A stretch of 32,846 nucleotides of DNA from Deinococcus piscis (GCF_014653275.1 NZ_BNAL01000030.1:1-32846), one strand, 5' to 3'; counted from the stretch's first letter, positions 1 to 8,408 are shown. Notes: generated by a model from the sequence alone, not told the origin. Made by a program: numbers and translations.

Positions 1-50
1 CGCAAGTCATTCCCATACCCAGCCGCCCCAACACGTTTCATCCTCTTATT

Positions 51-185
51 ATGTCAAATGCTCTAAGTGGTGTGGCGTTCTTTCTTCCTCTCCTGGGCTG
101 GTTGGCTTGCCTGGTCTGGTTGACCCTGCTGAACCGCCGCAAACTTCCGAGAGAAGCTCCAACACGAAGCCATCTCTACCCCTAG
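51..185 (+). CDS. Possible small membrane protein or 3' end of a larger gene
   Basis: The 44-codon reading frame has one strongly hydrophobic segment (residues about 8-27, rich in Phe, Leu, Trp) followed by a basic stretch (NRRK) and a short polar tail. That is the look of a single-pass membrane protein with a cytoplasmic C-terminus. The frame stays open upstream of the ATG to the window edge, so this may be the C-terminal end of a longer gene. I see neither a -10 box at the usual distance nor an SD. It is convergent with the next gene, whose terminator lies just downstream. I do not recognise it. Confidence 0.3.
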   Translation: MSNALSGVAFFLPLLGWLACLVWLTLLNRRKLPREAPTRSHLYP

Positions 186-203
186 TCATCTGTTTGCCAT
201 ACG

Positions 204-233
204 AAAAAACTGGGCCACCCTAGAGCGGCCCAG
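204..233 (-). terminator. Intrinsic terminator of the repeat-protein gene
   Basis: On the minus strand a 7-bp stem (CTGGGCC / GGCCCAG) with a 10-nt loop is followed by six T. It lies about 20 nt after the stop codon of the 151-residue protein and should end the transcript that also carries the ABC-F gene. Confidence 0.8.
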
Positions 234-251
234 CCTTGCAGAAATTGACCC

Positions 252-707
252 TCAGCCAGCTTTGGCGCTGGCGCGCGGTTCCAGGGCGTAGAAGGCGACC
301 ACAGCCACCAGCACGCCCACCCAGCCGGGTGCGCCGGCCAGTTCCATGCTGAAGGGGCGGCCCAGCACGGTACTGCCCAAGCGGCCTTCGAGGTGGTCGC
401 CGGTCTGCTGAGCAGCGATGTCCCAGCCGATGATCGGCTCACCAAAGCGGCCAGTCACGCGGTCTACGCCGCGCAGGGTCAGCTTCTGGTCACCGATGGT
501 GCCGCGCAGCTCGCCGCCTTCCAGCGCCACAGTGATGTTCTGGTCGCCGACTTTGCCCTGCACGCCGGTTTCGGTGATTTCCAGTTCAATCGGCTTGCCA
601 TGCAGGCGGCTGCCCGCGCGGCCCACAATCTTGTCTTCCTGAATCTCGCAGCGAACACCAAACCCTTCGCCTTCTTGGCCGATGCGGCCCCTGATCACTT
701 CACTCAT
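252..707 (-). CDS. Repeat-containing protein with C-terminal membrane anchor, function unknown
   Basis: I do not recognise a family. The 151 residues contain six copies of a hxG(R/K/T)hG motif at about residues 5-10, 27-32, 49-54, 67-72, 84-89 and 106-111, spaced 17-22 residues apart, with alternating polar and hydrophobic residues between them. This suggests a repetitive all-beta fold. Residues about 129-141 are hydrophobic and followed by a short basic tail, a possible membrane anchor. There is no N-terminal signal peptide. The start is supported by a TATACT box 7 nt upstream. The gene follows the ABC-F gene by 35 nt on the same strand but has its own promoter. Codon use matches the neighbours, so it looks resident rather than acquired. 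Confidence 0.75.
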   Translation of the reverse strand: MSEVIRGRIGQEGEGFGVRCEIQEDKIVGRAGSRLHGKPIELEITETGVQGKVGDQNITVALEGGELRGTIGDQKLTLRGVDRVTGRFGEPIIGWDIAAQQTGDHLEGRLGSTVLGRPFSMELAGAPGWVGVLVAVVAFYALEPRASAKAG

Positions 708-714
708 AACGGCA

Positions 715-720
715 AGTATA
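715..720 (-). promoter_or_regulatory. -10 box TATACT, leaderless promoter
   Basis: TATACT ends 7 nt before the ATG of the repeat protein. The transcript should start at or next to the start codon. No good -35 match is visible. Confidence 0.65.
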
Positions 721-742
721 CGGGCAAAGGTGAGCCAGGTTC

Positions 743-2839
743 TTAAGAGCGGCGGCCTGGAGCAGCGCCCAGGCGCTCAAACCACTCGCGGCGGCTGAGC
801 AGCGGCCCGCCTTCCCCCAGGCCAGCACGGCCCACATTCCAGCGCTCGAACAGAATTCGCAGCGCTCCGCCCAGCAGCGGCTCTCCAAAATGTGCGGGCA
901 ACGGCCCAGAGGCGCGCAGGGTGTGCCCATCCCAGGCCAAGTGTGGACACTCTGGCTGATGCGCAGCCCAGAACATGCCGCCCATTTCAAAACGTACCGC
1001 ACGCACGCGCAGGGGCGGCTCGGGCACTTCATCGTCCCAGACCTCCTGGCCGTACACCTCGGCGTACGTGGCGTACAGCTCGGCCTGGGCCTGCGCCGCT
1101 TCAGCGCGCAGCCGGGCTTCCTCGCGGCCCGTCAGTCGCCAGGGGGTGTCCAGTTCGGCGTGCAAGTCCAGCAGTGACCGTTCTAGCCGGAACATCCGCT
1201 GCGGGGCACTTGGGGCGGGCAGCGGCGGCGGCGGATCGCCCTGAAGCGCGCGGGCCGGGTCCGCATAATCGCTGCGCCCCCAGCCGGACACCTCACGCAG
1301 CTCTGCGTCCTCAACGACCCACAGCCGGGTCGCCACCTCACGCGCAAAGCGGCGGTCATGCGTCACGATAACAAGTGCGCCGCCATAAGCCTGTACGGCT
1401 CCTTCCAGCGCCTGCAAGGCTTCTATGTCGAGGTGGTTGGTCGGTTCGTCCAGCAGCAACAGGTCTGAGCGCAGCGCACTGACCAGCGCCAGACCCGCCC
1501 GTGAGCGCTCGCCGCCCGACAGCTGTTCGGGGGTCTGCTCCCAGTGGGCGGCCCCGAATCCAGCCGCCCCCAGCAGCGCCGCTGCCGCGTCCCCGAAGCG
1601 TTCCTCGAACTGGGCGTATAGGCCGCGCCCCGGCGTCAGGCCGTGCCAGGTCTGGTCCAGATAGGCCAGGGTCACGCCGCCCGCCAGCCGCAGCACCGGC
1701 TCAAGCGGGCCAGGATCAGGCCGCTGTTCTCCGGCCAGCAGCCGCAGCAGGGTGGATTTGCCGGTGCCGTTGGCCCCAAGCAGGGCCACCCGGTCCCCCT
1801 GACGTAGCCGAAACCGAGCGCCGCGCAGCACGGTGCGGCCACCGCCGCCGCCAGGAAAAGTCACGCTGAGGTGTTCGCCCCAGGCCAGCAGCCGGGCGCG
1901 GCTGTCGCCTGCCAGCAGCCGCATCCGCAGTTGCCGCTCAGGCAAGGGTGCTTCGGGCACAGCCACCCGCCCCACCCGCGAACGCATGGCCGAGGAACGC
2001 CGGCCCCAGCGGTCCAGCTGCCCCGCCGCCGCTGCGAGCCGCCCTGCCTCGCGCCCCTGCAAGTGGGCTTCCCGGCGCAGGCTCCGGCGTTCCAGGTCGC
2101 GCTGCGCCCGCGCCCGGCTGTAGCCACCGGCGTATTCGGTCAGCTCCCCTGCCGCCAGCCACAGGGAGCGCTCCGCCACTGCATCCAGAAAGTCGCGGTC
2201 ATGGCTGGTGAGCAGCACCCCGCCGCCAAACGAGCGCAGGTAACCTTCCAGCCACTCACGCATACGGATATCAAGGTGATTGGTGGGCTCGTCCAGCAGC
2301 AGCAGGTCCGGTTCGCGGGCCAGCGTCAGTGCAAGCGCCAGCCGGGTGCGCTCACCGCCCGACAAGGTGGCCGCTTCTCGCGTGTCCAGCCCCGGCACGT
2401 CCCGTAGCCCCAGCGCCGCCAGCATTCGGCCCAGCCGGGCGGGCCAGGCCGCCGCCTGCACCTGCTCCAACTGAGCCTGCACCTCGCTCCAGCGGTCCAG
2501 GGCTTCTGCGTCGTCCAGCTGGGCCGTGAGGGTCTGCGCCTCGGTTTCCAGGACGCGGTAAGGATGGGCCGCCGTCAGCAGGTCGCCTACCCGGACGCCC
2601 GGCGCGAAGGTGTGGTGCTGGTCAAGTGCCGCCAGCCGCAGCCCCGGCGCACGCCACAGCTCGCCGCTGTCGGCCCGGCGCACGCCGCTGAGCAGCTCTA
2701 GCAGAGTGGTTTTGCCCGCTCCATTGCGGCCCAGCAGGGCCACGCGCTCACCACTTCTCAGGTCCAGAGACACGCCCGCCAGCAGGTCACGCTCCGCGAT
2801 ACTGAGACGCAGGTCCTGGGCACGCAGCAGCAGAGTCAC
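743..2839 (-). CDS. ABC-F family ATPase (translation or resistance factor type)
   Basis: This soluble protein has two ABC ATPase domains and no membrane segments. The first domain has Walker A GRNGAGKTT (about residues 38-46), signature LSGGERTR and Walker B LLLLDEPTNHLDI. The second has GANGTGKST, LSGGERSR and LLLLDEPTNHLDI. The doubled DEPTNHLD is typical of ABC-F proteins, which bind the ribosomal E site and include translation factors and antibiotic-protection proteins. A basic linker rich in Arg joins the domains, and about 180 residues follow the second one, longer than in EttA. I place the start at GTG because TACACT lies 7 nt upstream; an upstream ATG would put the -10 box inside the gene. 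The exact subfamily cannot be told by eye. Confidence 0.9.
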   Translation of the reverse strand: MTLLLRAQDLRLSIAERDLLAGVSLDLRSGERVALLGRNGAGKTTLLELLSGVRRADSGELWRAPGLRLAALDQHHTFAPGVRVGDLLTAAHPYRVLETEAQTLTAQLDDAEALDRWSEVQAQLEQVQAAAWPARLGRMLAALGLRDVPGLDTREAATLSGGERTRLALALTLAREPDLLLLDEPTNHLDIRMREWLEGYLRSFGGGVLLTSHDRDFLDAVAERSLWLAAGELTEYAGGYSRARAQRDLERRSLRREAHLQGREAGRLAAAAGQLDRWGRRSSAMRSRVGRVAVPEAPLPERQLRMRLLAGDSRARLLAWGEHLSVTFPGGGGGRTVLRGARFRLRQGDRVALLGANGTGKSTLLRLLAGEQRPDPGPLEPVLRLAGGVTLAYLDQTWHGLTPGRGLYAQFEERFGDAAAALLGAAGFGAAHWEQTPEQLSGGERSRAGLALVSALRSDLLLLDEPTNHLDIEALQALEGAVQAYGGALVIVTHDRRFAREVATRLWVVEDAELREVSGWGRSDYADPARALQGDPPPPLPAPSAPQRMFRLERSLLDLHAELDTPWRLTGREEARLRAEAAQAQAELYATYAEVYGQEVWDDEVPEPPLRVRAVRFEMGGMFWAAHQPECPHLAWDGHTLRASGPLPAHFGEPLLGGALRILFERWNVGRAGLGEGGPLLSRREWFERLGAAPGRRS

Positions 2840-2846
2840 GCGCTCC

Positions 2847-2852
2847 AGTGTA
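2847..2852 (-). promoter_or_regulatory. -10 box TACACT, leaderless promoter of the ABC-F gene
   Basis: TACACT sits 7 nt before the GTG start. This spacing decides between the GTG and an ATG ten codons further upstream. Confidence 0.6.
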
Positions 2853-3184
2853 GCCCCCACCCAGAGCACCTGCGGTGCCCACCGGACAGGGCGCTCTGGG
2901 CCCCCGCACGGAGAAAGCCCAGAAGAAGGAGCGCAGCGCTGCTATGGTGAAGTCAGAGCGCAGTGCTGAGCATTCGGCCCCAAGACATCCATCAAGAAGT
3001 CAAAAAGAAGCCTGTCAGACTGCACCGACACAATGAGTCTGATGGCCACCGGGGGGAGGCCGCAGCGCACTATCTTTCAGAAAGCCAGACCACCATGAAC
3101 CGATTTTCTGCCGAAGACTCCCCTTCTGACCCACGTCCTGCCCCGGCCCCAGTTCATCCTAGAGCTGGTCAGCCAGATGTAGCC

Positions 3185-4069
3185 ATGCCAGCTCCAAGCT
3201 GGGTGGTGGCGGCCCTGTATCAGTTCCGCGCACTGGAAGACCCGGCAGCGGTGCAGGCGCAGCTCCAGGCCGAGTGCGCCCGCCTGGGCCTGTGCGGCAC
3301 CCTGATCGTGGCTCCAGAAGGCATCAATGGCACGGTGGCGGGAAGCCGCCAGAGCATCACGGCGCTGCATACGCTGCTCCTGGACCTGGGCTTTACCGAT
3401 ATGGAGTACAAGGAGTCGCACGCCGAGCAGCAGCCGTTTAAGCGGATGAAGGTGCGGCTCAAAAAGGAAATCGTAACCCTGGGCGTGGAGGTGAAGCCGC
3501 GTAACCTGGTGGGCCATTATCTGAACCCAGAAGAGTGGAACACCCTGCTGGATGACCCGGACGTGGTAGTGATAGACACCCGCAACCGCTATGAGTATCA
3601 GGCCGGAACTTTTCAGGGTGCGCTGGACCCCCAAACCGACTCGTTCCGCGAGTTCCCGGCCTGGCTGGAGCAGCACCGCGACGAGCTGGCGGGCAAGAAG
3701 GTCGCCATGTTCTGTACGGGCGGTATTCGCTGCGAAAAGAGCACCAGCTTGCTGCTACAAGAAGGCTTTTCGGATGTGTATCACCTGGCAGGCGGCATCC
3801 TGCGCTACTTGGAAGAAATGCCGCAGGAGCGCAGCCGCTGGGAAGGCGAGTGCTTCGTGTTCGACGAGCGGGTCACGGTGGGCCACGGCCTGGAGCCAGG
3901 ACAGGCCGAGATGTGCTGGTCGTGCGGCTGGCCGCTGGGCGACGCTGAGCGCGCCGACCCCCGCTTTGAGCGCGGCGTGAGCTGCCCGCACTGCGCCGAG
4001 CAAACCACCGACGAGCAAAAGGCGGCTTTCCGTGAGCGCCAGCGCTGGTTTGACGGGAGAGAAGCGTGA
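3185..4069 (+). CDS. trhO: Rhodanese-domain tRNA uridine(34) hydroxylase TrhO (YceA)
   Basis: TrhO uses oxygen to hydroxylate U34 in the anticodon of certain tRNAs, giving ho5U. The order is typical: an N-terminal ferredoxin-like domain with APEGINGT (about residues 43-50), then a rhodanese domain with the motif FCTGGIRCEK carrying Cys177 and Cys183, then a C-terminal zinc-finger-like pair CWSC (244-247) and CPHC (267-270). I chose this ATG because the 90 nt before it, although open back to an earlier ATG, are Pro-rich and lack the GC-biased third positions seen after it. No leaderless -10 is convincing here; a TAGAGC about 20 nt upstream is possible. The 3' end overlaps the start of the LacI-type regulator by 4 nt, so the two are likely co-translated. 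Confidence 0.88.
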   Translation: MPAPSWVVAALYQFRALEDPAAVQAQLQAECARLGLCGTLIVAPEGINGTVAGSRQSITALHTLLLDLGFTDMEYKESHAEQQPFKRMKVRLKKEIVTLGVEVKPRNLVGHYLNPEEWNTLLDDPDVVVIDTRNRYEYQAGTFQGALDPQTDSFREFPAWLEQHRDELAGKKVAMFCTGGIRCEKSTSLLLQEGFSDVYHLAGGILRYLEEMPQERSRWEGECFVFDERVTVGHGLEPGQAEMCWSCGWPLGDAERADPRFERGVSCPHCAEQTTDEQKAAFRERQRWFDGREA

Positions 4070-5082
4070 GCTCCGGCAGGGGTGGGCGCGGGCGCAGCGG
4101 GCGGCCTACTGTTCACACCGTGGCCAAAGCGGCGGGGGTCGGTGTGGGCACCGTGTCGCGCGTGCTGAACAACCATCCCTCTGTGCGCGGCGAAACCCGG
4201 GAGCGGGTCCTTGCCATCATTGAGGACCTCAACTACCGCCCCACCCCGCAGGCCCGGCGTACGCTGCCCAGCGAGCACCCCCTCATCGGCGTGGTGACCG
4301 CAGACCTGCATTCCATTTGGCAGAGCCGGGTGATTCAGGGCATCGAGGCGGCGCTCAGTGGGCAGGACTTTGGGCTGATGGCGTTCGCCCTGGGCACCCC
4401 GGAGCGGGCCGCACAACTGGCACAACCGGGCCATCCCAGCACTCTGGCGCAGGGGCTGCTGCTGTGCGATGACGCGGCCTACCGCAGTTGGAGCACCCAG
4501 GAACACGGTCAGCCCGCCGTACGGGTGGGCACAGCGGTGCAGGACCTTGACTACGTGGCCGTTGACAACCACTACGGGGGGCAGATTGCTGGCGAGTATG
4601 CCGCCACCCTGCCCGGCGAAATCGTGGGGGTCTGGCTGCGCGGCCAGCAGGTGCCACACGAGCGCCAAACCGCCCGCAAAGGCTTTGCCGAGGGGGTAGA
4701 AAGTGCGGGGCGGCAGATCATGCAGCACATTGAGATAGACCCGCACGACCACCTGCACCGGGTGGCCGGCGAGCTGCTGGACCGCTTGCCTCAGCGGGCC
4801 ACCGTGATGACCTACGGCGACCAACTGGCCGTGGCGCTGATGGCCGAGGCGCAGGTGCGGGGCCGCCCGGTTGGAGGTGACCTCAAGATCATTGGATATG
4901 GGGACCACCCCCAAGCGGCACTGGTGGGCCTGACCACCGTGCATCAGCCGCTGGAAGAGATGGCGCAGCGCAGCACCGAATTGCTGCTGGGCCGCATCCG
5001 CGAGCGGCAAGAGGGCGCAGCAGCCCAGGCGCAGCAGGTTCAGCTGTTGACGCCACGTCTGGCCCTGCGCGGTAGTGCCTGA
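4066..5082 (+). CDS. LacI-family transcriptional regulator
   Basis: The N-terminal helix-turn-helix (about residues 14-60) has the LacI pattern VAKAAGVGVGTVSRVLNNHP followed by the hinge region. The rest (about 72-338) is a periplasmic-binding-protein-like effector domain with a YGDHPQAALVGLTTVHQP segment near the end, the usual cofactor-binding/dimer region. It starts with GTG overlapping the trhO stop codon (GTGA), which points to translational coupling. No sugar transport or catabolic genes lie nearby, so neither the effector nor the targets can be guessed. An unusually basic, Gly-rich tail of about 13 residues precedes the HTH. Confidence 0.88.
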   Translation: MSSGRGGRGRSGRPTVHTVAKAAGVGVGTVSRVLNNHPSVRGETRERVLAIIEDLNYRPTPQARRTLPSEHPLIGVVTADLHSIWQSRVIQGIEAALSGQDFGLMAFALGTPERAAQLAQPGHPSTLAQGLLLCDDAAYRSWSTQEHGQPAVRVGTAVQDLDYVAVDNHYGGQIAGEYAATLPGEIVGVWLRGQQVPHERQTARKGFAEGVESAGRQIMQHIEIDPHDHLHRVAGELLDRLPQRATVMTYGDQLAVALMAEAQVRGRPVGGDLKIIGYGDHPQAALVGLTTVHQPLEEMAQRSTELLLGRIRERQEGAAAQAQQVQLLTPRLALRGSA

Positions 5083-5105
5083 CGGCAAGTCGGGGGCCGA
5101 TAGAG

Positions 5106-5111
5106 TAACCT
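5106..5111 (+). promoter_or_regulatory. -10 box TAACCT, promoter of the sigma factor gene
   Basis: TAACCT ends 8 nt before the ATG. An overlapping alternative is TAGAGT at 5101-5106 with CTGACG 16 nt further upstream as a -35. Either way the mRNA leader is very short or absent. Confidence 0.5.
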
Positions 5112-5119
5112 AAAAGACA

Positions 5120-5725
5120 ATGGATGTCCCGGCTTCCCCGCCCGCCGATGTGCCTGCTGACGCACCCGCCGACGTCATCGGTGCCGAGCAGCACGCCCTG
5201 CTGCTGGCAGGCGACGAGCAAGCCTGGTTCCAGCTGATTCAGGAGCACGAGGGCCGAATCTATGGCTATCTGTACCGCCTGGAGGGCAACAGCGACAATG
5301 CTCTGGACCTCACGCAGGAAGTGTTTTACCGTGCCTGGCGGTCTTTTGGGACCTTTCAGGCGGGGCAACGCTTTTTGCCGTGGCTCTATACGGTAGCGCG
5401 CAACACCCAGATTGAGTCTCACCGCCGCAAGCAGCACGCCCGCTTCAGCCTGGAGCAGGCCCACGAAGAAATCGGATTCGAGGTGGCCAGTGACGCCCGC
5501 ACACCGGTACAGGCCGCCGAAAGCAGCGATGCCCAGGACCGGGTGCAGCGTGCGCTGATGAGTTTGCCGGAGGATTACCGCGAGGCCGTGGTGCTGCGCT
5601 TCATGGAAGACCTCCCCTACGAGGAAATTGCCCAGATTCAGGGCGTGGCGCTGGGCACCGCCAAAAGCCGCGTGTACCGCGCCAAGGAGCAGCTGGCCGA
5701 GCTGCTGGCCGGACAGGTCAACTAA
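5120..5725 (+). CDS. ECF-type RNA polymerase sigma factor
   Basis: The 201-residue protein has sigma region 2 (about residues 35-105, with DLTQEVFYRAWRSF and LPWLYTVARN) and region 4 (about 140-195, with LPEDYREAVVLRFMEDLPYEEIAQIQGVALGT split by the usual turn, ending in SRVYRAKEQL). No region 3 is present, as expected for group 4 sigma factors. The first 20 residues are Ala/Pro/Asp-rich and low in complexity. No anti-sigma gene follows: the next gene is convergent bshC. So either its anti-sigma factor is elsewhere or it is controlled at the level of expression. Its target promoters cannot be read from this window. Confidence 0.9.
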   Translation: MDVPASPPADVPADAPADVIGAEQHALLLAGDEQAWFQLIQEHEGRIYGYLYRLEGNSDNALDLTQEVFYRAWRSFGTFQAGQRFLPWLYTVARNTQIESHRRKQHARFSLEQAHEEIGFEVASDARTPVQAAESSDAQDRVQRALMSLPEDYREAVVLRFMEDLPYEEIAQIQGVALGTAKSRVYRAKEQLAELLAGQVN

Positions 5726-5810
5726 GCTGGGGCACTCCCCTTTCAGTCTCTGGCCGGAGCCCTTGTACCCTCCTCAACCTTTGGCTTGCGGGAAAGCGGT
5801 AGCGCTTCTT

Positions 5811-5849
5811 GTCAATGGCTCTAGTCAACGGCTCTAGTCAATGGCTCTA
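5811..5849 (+). repeat. Three tandem 13-bp repeats at the end of bshC
   Basis: GTCAATGGCTCTA occurs three times head to tail (5811-5823, 5824-5836, 5837-5849), the middle copy with one C for T. The third copy contains the bshC stop codon (TAG on the minus strand). Just beside it, AAGCG-gtag-CGCTT is a weak hairpin that could serve as terminator between the convergent genes. Confidence 0.8.
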
Positions 5850-7517
5850 GGGAATCTCCACTTCGGCCTGTGCGCCAGCGCGCTGAGAGAGCAGCAAGTC
5901 AAGCACAACCGGGCCATGTTTGAGCAGATAGGTCATGAAGCTCAGCTCGCGCTCCTGCGGCTTGCTGTGCGGCAGCAGATGCAGGCTCAGGCGGGAAAGC
6001 TGGCCGCTGCGGGTATCTTCTTGACGCGCCAGGGCAGCCATCGCCCGCTGCTGAAGTGCAGCAAAGTGACGCTCGGTGTACTGGCGGGCACGTTCGCTGC
6101 CCCGCTCCAGCGTGGGGTCAAGTGCGGCCAGCTCTGTACTCAGCGCGGCCCACTCGCCTGCCAAAGCAGCCAACCGCTCCTGGCTCACAGCGCTGATGCT
6201 GCGCTCAGCAGCCAGCGAGCGGCCCAGCACGCCCGCAGGGTCTGCCTGCACCCCGGCGGCAGTCGCCCCCAGGCGGCGCAGCAAGCGGGCCACATTCGGC
6301 TCCAGCCAAGTCACGCTCAGGCGCGGCCATACCACAGGTTGCCTCACGCCGTGGAGCTCGTAGACGCCGCCCAGCTGTGCGAGATACGCGATTTCGCCGT
6401 CGCCCAGAATCAGGGCCAGGTTGGGCAGCAAGGCGTCTTGCACGACTGGTCGCAGGCCCGCCGCTGGGGTGATGCGGCTGGGGTCACGCTCCAGCACATC
6501 CAGCAGTTCGGTGAGGCTGTACTCACGGCCATCATCGGTGCTGAAGGTGTCACCGCTGAAACGCAGCAACCGCCGCCCACCGTCTTCTCCTTCCAAAAAC
6601 AGATTGGTCGCCCCGGCTGGACGGCGCAGCTGCGGGGTCAGACCCAGGGCGCTGAGGCGCTCAGCTGCCGCCTCGATGCGGGCCGGGCCTTCCAGCGGAC
6701 GCCCCAACTCGCGGGCGATGGTGGGGGCCATCAGGCGGGCCAGCGCCGGGAACAGCGGGTCCAGCAGCACCAGCCCTGCCCCGCCTAGCAGACCGTGCAT
6801 CAGCCGGGCAAACACGTCGGCCCAGCCTGGCACGCCGCCGTCAGCCAGGGGCTGCGTGGCAGCGTCCAACCGGTTCATCACAGCGCGGCGGTGCGGCTCG
6901 GGGGCAGCAACGTCGGCCAGAAGTTGGCGCAGCGCCGCCGTCCACTCCGGCTGCCAGGGCACACGGCCTACCGGACTGCCGCCGGGCAGGTCCACCACCT
7001 CGCGCCACAGCCGCTCTTCAAGGTCCAGCAGGCTAACCCAGGCGACTTCCTCAGCGTCGTGGTCCTGGCTGGCAATCCAGAACACACCCACCACAGGGGC
7101 GTCTTCGGTGCCCAGTTCGCGGGCCAGCAGCGCGGCGTCAGCAGCTTTGTGGACTGCGTAAGCGGGGCCGGTGAGCAGCCCGGCCTGTTGCCCCGCCACC
7201 ACTACCCGCGCCGCCGGGTGGGCCAGGGCGTCCAGCGCCGCCGTTGTGGCTGGGGTCAGCAGGCCCAGATGTGCGTGATACTCCCGCAGAGCTGCGACCA
7301 GAGCGGTCCGCTGCTCGGCGTCCAGCCTGCTACTTGCCCCGCCTGCGTCTCTCCATTCCTGCAGCCACTCGCGCGGCGTGCCCTGTGAACGTGCCTGCGC
7401 GAAAAAGTGATGCAGCGCACCCCGGCGGTAGGCGGCGGCCACACTCAGGCCATGCAGCTCAGCCCCAGGACCAGCAGCGGAGGAAGCGGAACAGTCGGGC
7501 GGTGTAGCGTCGGACAC
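5847..7517 (-). CDS. bshC: Bacillithiol biosynthesis cysteine-adding enzyme BshC
   Basis: BshC is the last enzyme of bacillithiol synthesis and adds cysteine to glucosaminyl malate. Bacillithiol is the main low-molecular-weight thiol in Deinococcus and Firmicutes. The 556-residue length and motifs fit the family: VVAGQQAGLLTGPAYAVHKA near residue 105, VFWIASQDHDAEEV near 145, and LPNLALILGDGEIAYLAQL in the middle. The C-terminal third holds the helical region typical of BshC. I choose the GTG start because TAGCCT lies 6 nt upstream; the ATG two codons earlier would directly abut the -10 box. bshA and bshB are not in the window. It is convergent with the ECF sigma gene. Confidence 0.92.
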   Translation of the reverse strand: MSDATPPDCSASSAAGPGAELHGLSVAAAYRRGALHHFFAQARSQGTPREWLQEWRDAGGASSRLDAEQRTALVAALREYHAHLGLLTPATTAALDALAHPAARVVVAGQQAGLLTGPAYAVHKAADAALLARELGTEDAPVVGVFWIASQDHDAEEVAWVSLLDLEERLWREVVDLPGGSPVGRVPWQPEWTAALRQLLADVAAPEPHRRAVMNRLDAATQPLADGGVPGWADVFARLMHGLLGGAGLVLLDPLFPALARLMAPTIARELGRPLEGPARIEAAAERLSALGLTPQLRRPAGATNLFLEGEDGGRRLLRFSGDTFSTDDGREYSLTELLDVLERDPSRITPAAGLRPVVQDALLPNLALILGDGEIAYLAQLGGVYELHGVRQPVVWPRLSVTWLEPNVARLLRRLGATAAGVQADPAGVLGRSLAAERSISAVSQERLAALAGEWAALSTELAALDPTLERGSERARQYTERHFAALQQRAMAALARQEDTRSGQLSRLSLHLLPHSKPQERELSFMTYLLKHGPVVLDLLLSQRAGAQAEVEIP

Positions 7518-7523
7518 GCCCAT

Positions 7524-7529
7524 AGGCTA
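7524..7529 (-). promoter_or_regulatory. -10 box TAGCCT, leaderless promoter of bshC
   Basis: TAGCCT, six bases, then GTG: the box touches the alternative ATG, which leaves GTG as the better start. Confidence 0.5.
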
Positions 7530-7644
7530 ACCCACCGGCGGGGCTTGACCCCCGAATCTGGAGACAATCTGCGGCAGGCGCTTAGGCCACAGCCTCCCAT
7601 CTCCAGAATGTGAAGCTCATCCACAGCCTGGGCAGCCGTCAGGT

Positions 7645-7667
7645 CCAGGAGCCTCCCCGCCTCCTGG
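7645..7667. other. Hairpin in the bshC-crp intergenic stretch
   Basis: CCAGGAG and CTCCTGG form a perfect 7-bp inverted repeat around a 9-nt loop. No T-run follows on either strand, so it is at best a weak terminator or an mRNA 3' structure for the Crp-type gene. The rest of the 190-bp gap shows nothing else I can name. Confidence 0.4.
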
Positions 7668-7720
7668 CTCTGCTTACATCTGCGGAGCTGGACGCCTGCG
7701 CACGGTACGTCAGACCACCT

Positions 7721-8395
7721 TTAGCGCAGTGGCTCGCGCCCGGCTTCCAGCAGGCCCTCACGGTCAGTCAGCACGATGCGGCGGTAACCGAGGTCCAGCA
7801 GGCCCCGGTTGCGAAACTCGCCTAGCAGCTTGGTAATCGTCTCGCGGGTGCTGCCCACGATGTGCGCCAGCTCCTGATGCGAGAGCCGGTCCTGGAGCGC
7901 AAACGGCTGTTCGCCGTCCCAGTCGCCCTGGCGATCAGCAAAGTCCAGCAGCGTGAGGGCCAGGCGCTGCGACACCTCATGAAAGACCAAGCCCGCCAGC
8001 CGCCCCTGCAAGGATGCGGTCTGGGAGACGATTTGTTCGGTCAGGGCCTGCGCGATTTCAGGCGAATCCCGCAGGACCCGCTCCAGCGTTTCACGGCTAA
8101 ACATCAGCGCTTCGGTGTCGTCGGCGCACTCGGCGTAGCGGTCATAGGTCTGCCCAGGGCGCAGGGCCTGCACGCCCACCAGCTCACCTTCCAGATGCAC
8201 CACCAGCGTGACCTCGCGGGCCCCGGCACCCAGGCTGTACAGCCGCACGCTGCCGCGAGTCAGCAGATAAAGAGTCTCGGCGGGGTCTTCAGGATGAAAC
8301 AGCAAGCCGCCCCTTCCCCAGCGACCCGTGCGGGCCACAGCACGCAATTGGTCCAGGGCCTGTGAAGGCAGGGCCGCGAATGCACCAGGGGTCAT
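7721..8395 (-). CDS. Crp/Fnr-family transcriptional regulator
   Basis: The protein has an N-terminal cyclic-nucleotide-binding-like beta-barrel (about residues 25-115, with LFHPEDPAETLYLLTRGSVRLY) and a C-terminal winged helix (about 150-215). The recognition helix region is HQELAHIVGSTRETITKLL, close to the Crp consensus with the TRET core. The 224-residue length fits. There is no N-terminal Cys cluster, so it is not an oxygen-sensing Fnr. The cAMP phosphate-binding motif (RxSxxAE) is not evident; the barrel has YDRYAECADD instead, so a different effector or none is likely. It is divergent from the secreted glycosidase gene with 104 bp between the start codons, and may regulate it and itself. 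Confidence 0.88.
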   Translation of the reverse strand: MTPGAFAALPSQALDQLRAVARTGRWGRGGLLFHPEDPAETLYLLTRGSVRLYSLGAGAREVTLVVHLEGELVGVQALRPGQTYDRYAECADDTEALMFSRETLERVLRDSPEIAQALTEQIVSQTASLQGRLAGLVFHEVSQRLALTLLDFADRQGDWDGEQPFALQDRLSHQELAHIVGSTRETITKLLGEFRNRGLLDLGYRRIVLTDREGLLEAGREPLR

Positions 8396-8402
8396 AGGTC
8401 AC

Positions 8403-8408
8403 AGTTTG
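8403..8408 (-). promoter_or_regulatory. Weak -10 box CAAACT before the Crp-type gene
   Basis: CAAACT lies 7 nt before the ATG, the usual leaderless distance here, but it lacks the first T of TANNNT. Confidence 0.35.

Noticed and set aside
2944..3036. 30-codon frame with AGAAGGAG upstream, before trhO
   Set aside because: The SD is about 12 nt away, the codon use is not GC-biased and the peptide has no feature. It may belong to the trhO leader.
3805..5088. Minus-strand frame of 427 codons opposite trhO and the LacI-type gene
   Set aside because: It spans two well-supported genes in antisense and shows no motif; long frames of this kind are expected at high GC.
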